From NCBI RefSeq assembly GCF_005502465.1, contig NZ_SCOT01000003.1:124001-188000 (forward strand): 64,000 bases of DNA, in the 5' to 3' direction. Source of the DNA: Sphingopyxis sp. L1A2A (GTDB lineage: Bacteria; Pseudomonadota; Alphaproteobacteria; Sphingomonadales; Sphingomonadaceae). Within the stretch, counting starts at the first letter, position 1; each line of letters starts with the position of its first letter. This document shows positions 60,075 to 64,000 of this stretch, piece by piece. The position numbers were made by a program, and so were the translations under genes. The notes under the pieces were generated by a model. The model saw only the letters and a program-made list of their open reading frames with translations. It was not told where the DNA came from and did not search any database.

Positions 60075-60839
60075 ATGAAGGTCCGGATCCTCGGCTGCGG
60101 CACCTCGTCGGGGGTGCCGCGGATCGGCAACGACTGGGGGCAATGCGACCCCGACAATCCGCGCAACCTGCGCAGCCGCGCCTCGATCCTGATCTCGCTG
60201 GGCGGCTTTCGCCTGCTCGTCGACACCAGCCCCGACATGCGGCTGCAATTGCTCGATGCCGAGGTCGGCGCCGTCGATGGTATTATCTGGACCCACGAGC
60301 ATGCCGACCATTGCCACGGCCTCGACGATCTTCGCCAGATCATGCACCTGCGCGGCTCGCTCGTGCCGGCCTATGCCCGCGACCATGTACTCGACACGCT
60401 CAAATGGCGCTTCACCTATGCCTTTGCCGGAAACGCCGGCTATCCGGCATTGGTCGATCCGATCGATTTGCTGGATCACCAATCGATCGGGCCGATCGAG
60501 GTTTCGGCAATCGAGATGCCGCACGGGCCGATCAAGGCCAGCGGCCTGATCTTCAGCGATGGTGTTCACAAGATTGGCTATGCCACAGATTTTTCTAAAT
60601 TTACCGACGAAATGGTCGACTTCTTCCAAGGGGTCGATCTGTTCGTCATCGACGCGCTCCGCCGCTATCCGCATCCGACGCATCCGCATCTGGCGATGAC
60701 GCTGGCGGCGCTTGAAAAATGCGGCAGTCCGCGCGCGATCATCACTCATATGGACAATACGATGGACTATGACGATCTGGCGGCCGAATTGCCGCCGGGT
60801 GTCGAGCCGGGCTATGACGGGCTGGAGGTACAGCTATGA
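60075..60839 (+). CDS. MBL-fold metal hydrolase (PhnP-like)
   Basis: A 254-residue metallo-beta-lactamase-fold phosphodiesterase-type protein: RILGCGTSSGVPRIGNDWG with a likely structural Cys pair region, metal motif TSPDMRLQLL followed by THEHADHCHGLDD (HxHxDH), the acid IGYATDFSKF and the final HPHLAMTLAALE His with IITHMDNTMDYDD. It resembles PhnP-type cyclic phosphodiesterases. Such genes follow tatD in many alphaproteobacteria; the cellular substrate there is unknown. The ATG at 60075 is 13 bp after tatD. Its stop overlaps the small ORF behind it. Confidence 0.88.
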   Translation: MKVRILGCGTSSGVPRIGNDWGQCDPDNPRNLRSRASILISLGGFRLLVDTSPDMRLQLLDAEVGAVDGIIWTHEHADHCHGLDDLRQIMHLRGSLVPAYARDHVLDTLKWRFTYAFAGNAGYPALVDPIDLLDHQSIGPIEVSAIEMPHGPIKASGLIFSDGVHKIGYATDFSKFTDEMVDFFQGVDLFVIDALRRYPHPTHPHLAMTLAALEKCGSPRAIITHMDNTMDYDDLAAELPPGVEPGYDGLEVQL

Positions 60840-61012
60840 ACGGCGATACGGGGGTGCAACTGGTCTGGTTCTTCGGCGCGCTGGCGCTGGTGGTCAGTTC
60901 GTTGTTGGCGAGGCGGCTGCCCGCGGCTGACTGGGTCAAGATGGCGCTGGCGTGGGCGGCCATCTTTGGGTTGGTGTTCCTCGTGATCCGCACATGGCAG
61001 ATGGTCACCTGA
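60836..61012 (+). CDS. 58-residue membrane protein, possible anchor remnant
   Basis: Too short for usual gene finders: MNGDTGVQLVWFFGALALVV at the start, then LLARRLPAADWVKMALAWAA and IFGLVFLVIRTWQMVT, stop at 61010-61012. Two membrane spans. The ATG overlaps the preceding stop (ATGA). This resembles the membrane anchor that heads the TIGR02281-type aspartic-protease-like proteins found at this position in other alphaproteobacteria (recalled), but the protease domain is missing here. Either a separate small protein or the truncated start of such a gene. Confidence 0.6.
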   Translation: MNGDTGVQLVWFFGALALVVSSLLARRLPAADWVKMALAWAAIFGLVFLVIRTWQMVT

Positions 61013-61127
61013 TGAAGCTGCGCCAAATCGACGCGGCGTAGAAAATCATCAGATATCAATGGCAGGGGGGTCAATCTCTGCCCGGTTATCTATAAATTTA
61101 ACATAATATATATTATCGGATAAATAT

Positions 61128-61904
61128 ATGCCCGACGCGATCTCCCAGTCCCCCATCGATCGCATGCTCGCCGTGATGGCCAAATTGCGCGATCCCGACG
61201 GCGGGTGCGAATGGGATCTCGCACAAAACTTCGCGACCATTGCACCCTACACGATCGAGGAAGCCTATGAGGTCGCCGATGCGATTACTGGTGGCGATCC
61301 GGCCGCAATCTGCGACGAACTTGGCGACCTGTTGCTTCAGGTCGTGTTCCACAGCCAGATCGCGGCCGATGCAGGCCTGTTTAAGTTTGACGATGTCGCC
61401 ACCGCGATCAGCGACAAGATGGAGCGTCGCCACCCCCATATTTTTGGCGGCAGCCAGACGGACGATGTTCGCGAGCAATGGGAACAGATCAAGGCCGATG
61501 AGCGTGCGGCCGATGGCCCCAAAGGCGCGCTGTCGGGTGTAGCGTTATCCTTGCCCGCCTTGCTGCGCGCCCAAAAGCTCCAGTCCCGCGCGGCGCGCGT
61601 CGGTTTCGACTGGCCTGACGATACTGGTCCACGCGACAAGATCAGCGAGGAACTGGCCGAGGTCGCGGTCGCCGACAATGACGCGGCGCGCCACGAAGAG
61701 GTTGGCGACTTGCTGTTCGCCGTCGTCAATTACGCGCGCCACCTGGGCGTCGATGCCGAAACCGCGCTTCGCGATGCCAATATCAAATTCGCCCGGCGCT
61801 TTGCGGCGATGGAAGATCGCGCGGGCGGCAGTCTGGCGGGCCTGTCGCTCGACGCGCAGGAAGCCCATTGGTTGGCGGTCAAGGCGTCGGAGCGCCTTTC
61901 TTAG
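61128..61904 (+). CDS. mazG: Nucleoside triphosphate pyrophosphohydrolase
   Basis: A 258-residue house-cleaning enzyme hydrolysing NTPs to NMP and PPi. Two tandem MazG domains: the first from DPDGGCEWDLAQNF, with EEAYEVADAITGGD and CDELGDLLLQVVFHSQIA (the ExxE-12x-ExxD metal pattern), the second with ISEELAEVAVADNDAARHEE, VGDLLFAVVNYARHLGVDAE. Normal length. The start ATG is preceded by an unusually A/T-rich patch (61085-61125). It is convergent with hflX, and their 3' ends overlap by 26 bp. Confidence 0.95.
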   Translation: MPDAISQSPIDRMLAVMAKLRDPDGGCEWDLAQNFATIAPYTIEEAYEVADAITGGDPAAICDELGDLLLQVVFHSQIAADAGLFKFDDVATAISDKMERRHPHIFGGSQTDDVREQWEQIKADERAADGPKGALSGVALSLPALLRAQKLQSRAARVGFDWPDDTGPRDKISEELAEVAVADNDAARHEEVGDLLFAVVNYARHLGVDAETALRDANIKFARRFAAMEDRAGGSLAGLSLDAQEAHWLAVKASERLS

Positions 61905-63168
61905 GCCACAGCCGCTCGAACCGCGCGCTGTCGGCGGGATCAAGCCGGACGGTCAGCACATGCCCCTCACCCTCGGGCTCGTCGGCTAGCACCTCGCCGC
62001 GCGCGTGCAGCCACGCGGCGGCTTCGCCGTCCTGATAGCCGAGATAAATCCGCTGGACCTTGTGCAGCGCGGTCAGTTGCGCCGCCATCAGCACGCGCGC
62101 GGCTTCGACGCCCTCGCCGGTCACCGCGGAGATGACTGCGACGTCGGAGCGGCGCGCTGCCATCTCCTCAATCGCGGCGCGACCGTCGGCGTCTGCCGTG
62201 TCGATCTTGTTCCAGATTTCGATCTGCGGGATCGCGGGCGGTGCATCGCCCTCACCGCCGTCTTGCGCCCCATTGACGCCGAGCGAGCTCAGGATGGCGC
62301 GGACATCGTCATATTGCGCGTCGCTGTCAGGATGGACGATGTCGCGGACATGGACGATCAGATCGGCCGTCGTGACCTCCTCCAGCGTGGCGCGAAAGGC
62401 GGCGACCAATTCGGTGGGCAGGTCGGACACGAAGCCCACGGTGTCGGACAGGATCGCCTTGTCGATTCCGGGCAGCCGGATTTCGCGCATTGTCGGGTCG
62501 AGCGTCGCGAACAACATGTCTTCCGCCATGACGTCACTTCCCGTCAAGCGGTTGAAAAACGTCGATTTACCGGCGTTGGTATAGCCGACGAGCGCGACCA
62601 CCGGCCATGGCGCGCGCTGGCGTTTCGATCGCTGGAGCTGGCGGGTGCGCCGCGCATCGTCGAGCGACCGGCGGATGCGCGCCATGCGGTTACGGATCAT
62701 CCGCCGGTCGGCCTCGATCTGCGTTTCGCCCGGACCACCGAGGAAACCAAAACCGCCGCGCTGGCGTTCGAGGTGGGTCCAGCTGCGTACCAGCCGCCCC
62801 GCCTGATAATCGAGATGCGCCAGCTCAACCTGTAACCGTCCCTCGGCGGTCGCAGCGCGCTCGCCAAAGATTTCGAGGATCAGACCGGTGCGGTCGATCA
62901 CCTTGGTGCCGAATGCGGTTTCCAGATTGCGCTGCTGGATCGGACTCAGCGCGGCATCGACGACCACCAACTGTACATTCTTCGCCGCGATGTCGGGCGT
63001 AATCGCTTCGATCTGCCCGACGCCGAGCAGCGTGGCTGCGCGCGTCTGGCGCAGCCGGAGCGTATGCACCGCGACCACATCCAGCCCGATCGCCAGCGCA
63101 AGCCCCCTTGCCTCCTCGGCGCGCGCGTCCAGGTCGCGCGCCAGGCGCTGGCTATGCCATTCGGGCAC
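61879..63168 (-). CDS. hflX: GTPase HflX (ribosome-associated)
   Basis: A ~429-residue GTPase that splits 100S or stalled ribosomes. N-terminal nucleotide-binding-like domain (VGQIEAITPDIAAKNVQLVV), glycine-rich linker (RGGFGFLGGPGETQIEADRR), G-domain with P-loop VALVGYTNAGKSTFFNRLTG, DTVGFVSDLP switch II, and NKID-like IWNKIDTADAD. The GTG at 63168 is the first conventional start codon, but residues encoded just upstream (DEVTRGAAALLVVP) look like the missing first beta-strand of the family. The only other candidate is a CTG at 63229-63231 that overlaps the hfq stop. The start is therefore unsure. It follows hfq, as is usual. Confidence 0.93.
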   Translation of the reverse strand: MPEWHSQRLARDLDARAEEARGLALAIGLDVVAVHTLRLRQTRAATLLGVGQIEAITPDIAAKNVQLVVVDAALSPIQQRNLETAFGTKVIDRTGLILEIFGERAATAEGRLQVELAHLDYQAGRLVRSWTHLERQRGGFGFLGGPGETQIEADRRMIRNRMARIRRSLDDARRTRQLQRSKRQRAPWPVVALVGYTNAGKSTFFNRLTGSDVMAEDMLFATLDPTMREIRLPGIDKAILSDTVGFVSDLPTELVAAFRATLEEVTTADLIVHVRDIVHPDSDAQYDDVRAILSSLGVNGAQDGGEGDAPPAIPQIEIWNKIDTADADGRAAIEEMAARRSDVAVISAVTGEGVEAARVLMAAQLTALHKVQRIYLGYQDGEAAAWLHARGEVLADEPEGEGHVLTVRLDPADSARFERLWPKKGAPTP

Positions 63169-63227
63169 GACAAGGAGTGCCGCGGCGCCGCGGGTTACCT
63201 CGTCTTCATTGTCGATTATCGGGTCGA

Positions 63228-63728
63228 TCAGGCGTTGTCCGCTTCTGCGTCGGGCTCGCTGTCGGTCAGGTTGATCGGCCCGTTCGGCTGCACCGTCGAG
63301 ATCGCGTGCTTATAGACCAGCTGCACCTGCCGCTCGCGCTCAAGCAGCATGCAGAACAGGTCGAACGCGACGATGTCACCCTGTAACATCACGCCGTTGA
63401 CCAGAAACATCGTCACCGATTCATCGGATTTGCGCACTGCGTTCAGGAACACATCCTGCAAAGCCTTGCCCTTGCTGGCCGGCGCATCGCGCAAATTGCC
63501 GCCAAGCAGCGACAGGTCGAAGTCGTGCGACGGCATCACCGTCGAGATCGCATGTTTATAAACGAGCTGGGACTGTCCATCGCGGCGCAGCAGCAACGAG
63601 AAATTGTCGAACCAGGTGATGATGCCCTGAAGCTTCACACCCTTGACGAGAAACATCGTCACGGGCGTTTTACTTTTGCGTAGCGCGTTTAGGAAAATAT
63701 CCTGGAGATTCTGATTTTTATCGGACAC
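63228..63728 (-). CDS. hfq: Tandem double-domain Hfq RNA chaperone
   Basis: A 166-residue protein holding two complete Hfq (Sm-like) domains. Domain 1 (~2-72): [40 protein letters not shown] and YKHAISTV. Domain 2 (~87-154): [42 protein letters not shown] and YKHAISTV. Normal Hfq is about 80 residues and hexameric, so three of these would make a ring. Domain 2 has changed the rim (RKSD for RKSK) and a distal-side Lys (GVMLQG for GVKLQG), which suggests functional asymmetry. GTG 63728 follows AGGAGG. A 14-residue linker joins the two. It sits between ntrX and hflX, the normal place. Confidence 0.95.
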   Translation of the reverse strand: MSDKNQNLQDIFLNALRKSKTPVTMFLVKGVKLQGIITWFDNFSLLLRRDGQSQLVYKHAISTVMPSHDFDLSLLGGNLRDAPASKGKALQDVFLNAVRKSDESVTMFLVNGVMLQGDIVAFDLFCMLLERERQVQLVYKHAISTVQPNGPINLTDSEPDAEADNA

Positions 63729-63846
63729 ATTTGCCTCCTGTTTTTGGCGGTATAACCGCGGGTACAACACCGGTTTTCCGGCTTTCAAGACCTTCTTCTG
63801 TCCAACAATATGCGGCAAAGCATACGCAAGGTCTAGCGCAAAGCCT

Positions 63847-63999
63847 TTACCCCTCGCCCTCCGAACTCTCGGTAAGCCCCAAAAGTTTCAGTTTTCGATG
63901 CAAGGCCGAGCGTTCCATGCCGATAAAAGTCGCGGTGCGCGAAATATTGCCCGAAAAGCGGTTGATCTGGATCCGCAGATACTCGCGTTCGAAATTCTC
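63847..63999 (-). CDS. ntrX: NtrX-type sigma-54 response regulator, C-terminal end (partial)
   Basis: Only the last 50 residues lie in the window: the Fis-type DNA-binding domain [20 protein letters not shown], then [20 protein letters not shown], stop TAA at 63847-63849. This matches the C-terminus of NtrX, the nitrogen-assimilation regulator that usually precedes hfq-hflX in alphaproteobacteria. The ATPase and receiver domains are outside the window. Assignment rests on this short segment plus gene order. Confidence 0.85.
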   Translation of the reverse strand, partial: ENFEREYLRIQINRFSGNISRTATFIGMERSALHRKLKLLGLTESSEGEG

Positions 64000-64000
64000 G

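Overview
The window reads as chromosomal DNA of a GC-rich alphaproteobacterium, most likely a sphingomonad of the Sphingopyxis type (inferred from gene content and order: ntrX-hfq-hflX-mazG, PhaR, a large TonB receptor, a methylmalonyl-CoA pathway cluster, and many acyl-CoA enzymes). Coding density is very high, with many ATGA, GTGA and TGATG overlaps. One tRNA gene is visible and no rRNA, CRISPR array or recognisable IS element.

Layout. 0-2 kb: end of pgi, then gor. 2.1-12.5 kb: a propionate/methylmalonyl-CoA module: an ScfR-type regulator divergent from pccB with a TTTGCAAA array between them, then a small membrane protein, epimerase, mutase, bioB, a DUF1311 protein, pccA and csaA. BioB makes the biotin that PccA carries. 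12.6-14.1 kb: two neighbouring genes each broken by one missing base. 14.4-18 kb: cyclase, MHS-type transporter, alanine racemase. 18-21.2 kb: a TonB-dependent receptor. 21.7-26.2 kb: phaR, a eukaryote/archaeal-like proS, rnr. 26.3-31.7 kb: a regulator/membrane protein pair, usp, and pyruvate dehydrogenase E2 and lpd with a DUF559 nuclease cassette between them. 31.8-37.6 kb: membrane proteins, PAP2 phosphatase, an aminotransferase/P-loop sulfotransferase-like pair, amidohydrolase, phosphatase. 37.6-48.2 kb: an acyl-CoA catabolic cluster (hydratase, two acyl-CoA dehydrogenase pairs, CoA transferase/racemase, thiolase, SDR, flavin oxidoreductase, a hydrolase/flavin-reductase fusion) of unknown substrate. 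48.3-52.6 kb: an ABC exporter and a DJ-1 protein beside tRNA-Ser, possibly a small island. 53-61 kb: mltB, rlpA, dacA, tmk, holB, metG, tatD, an MBL hydrolase. 61.1-64 kb: mazG, hflX, a double-domain hfq and the end of ntrX.

The most striking features are (1) four families of short palindromic elements. Several sit between convergent genes and three lie inside genes in frame (bioB, rnr, pdhC). (2) A pair of the same elements forms near-perfect 45-bp inverted termini around a DUF559 PD-(D/E)XK-type nuclease gene, between pdhC and lpd. (3) A single hfq gene encodes two fused Hfq domains. All functional statements come from reading sequence and recalled family knowledge; no database search was run.
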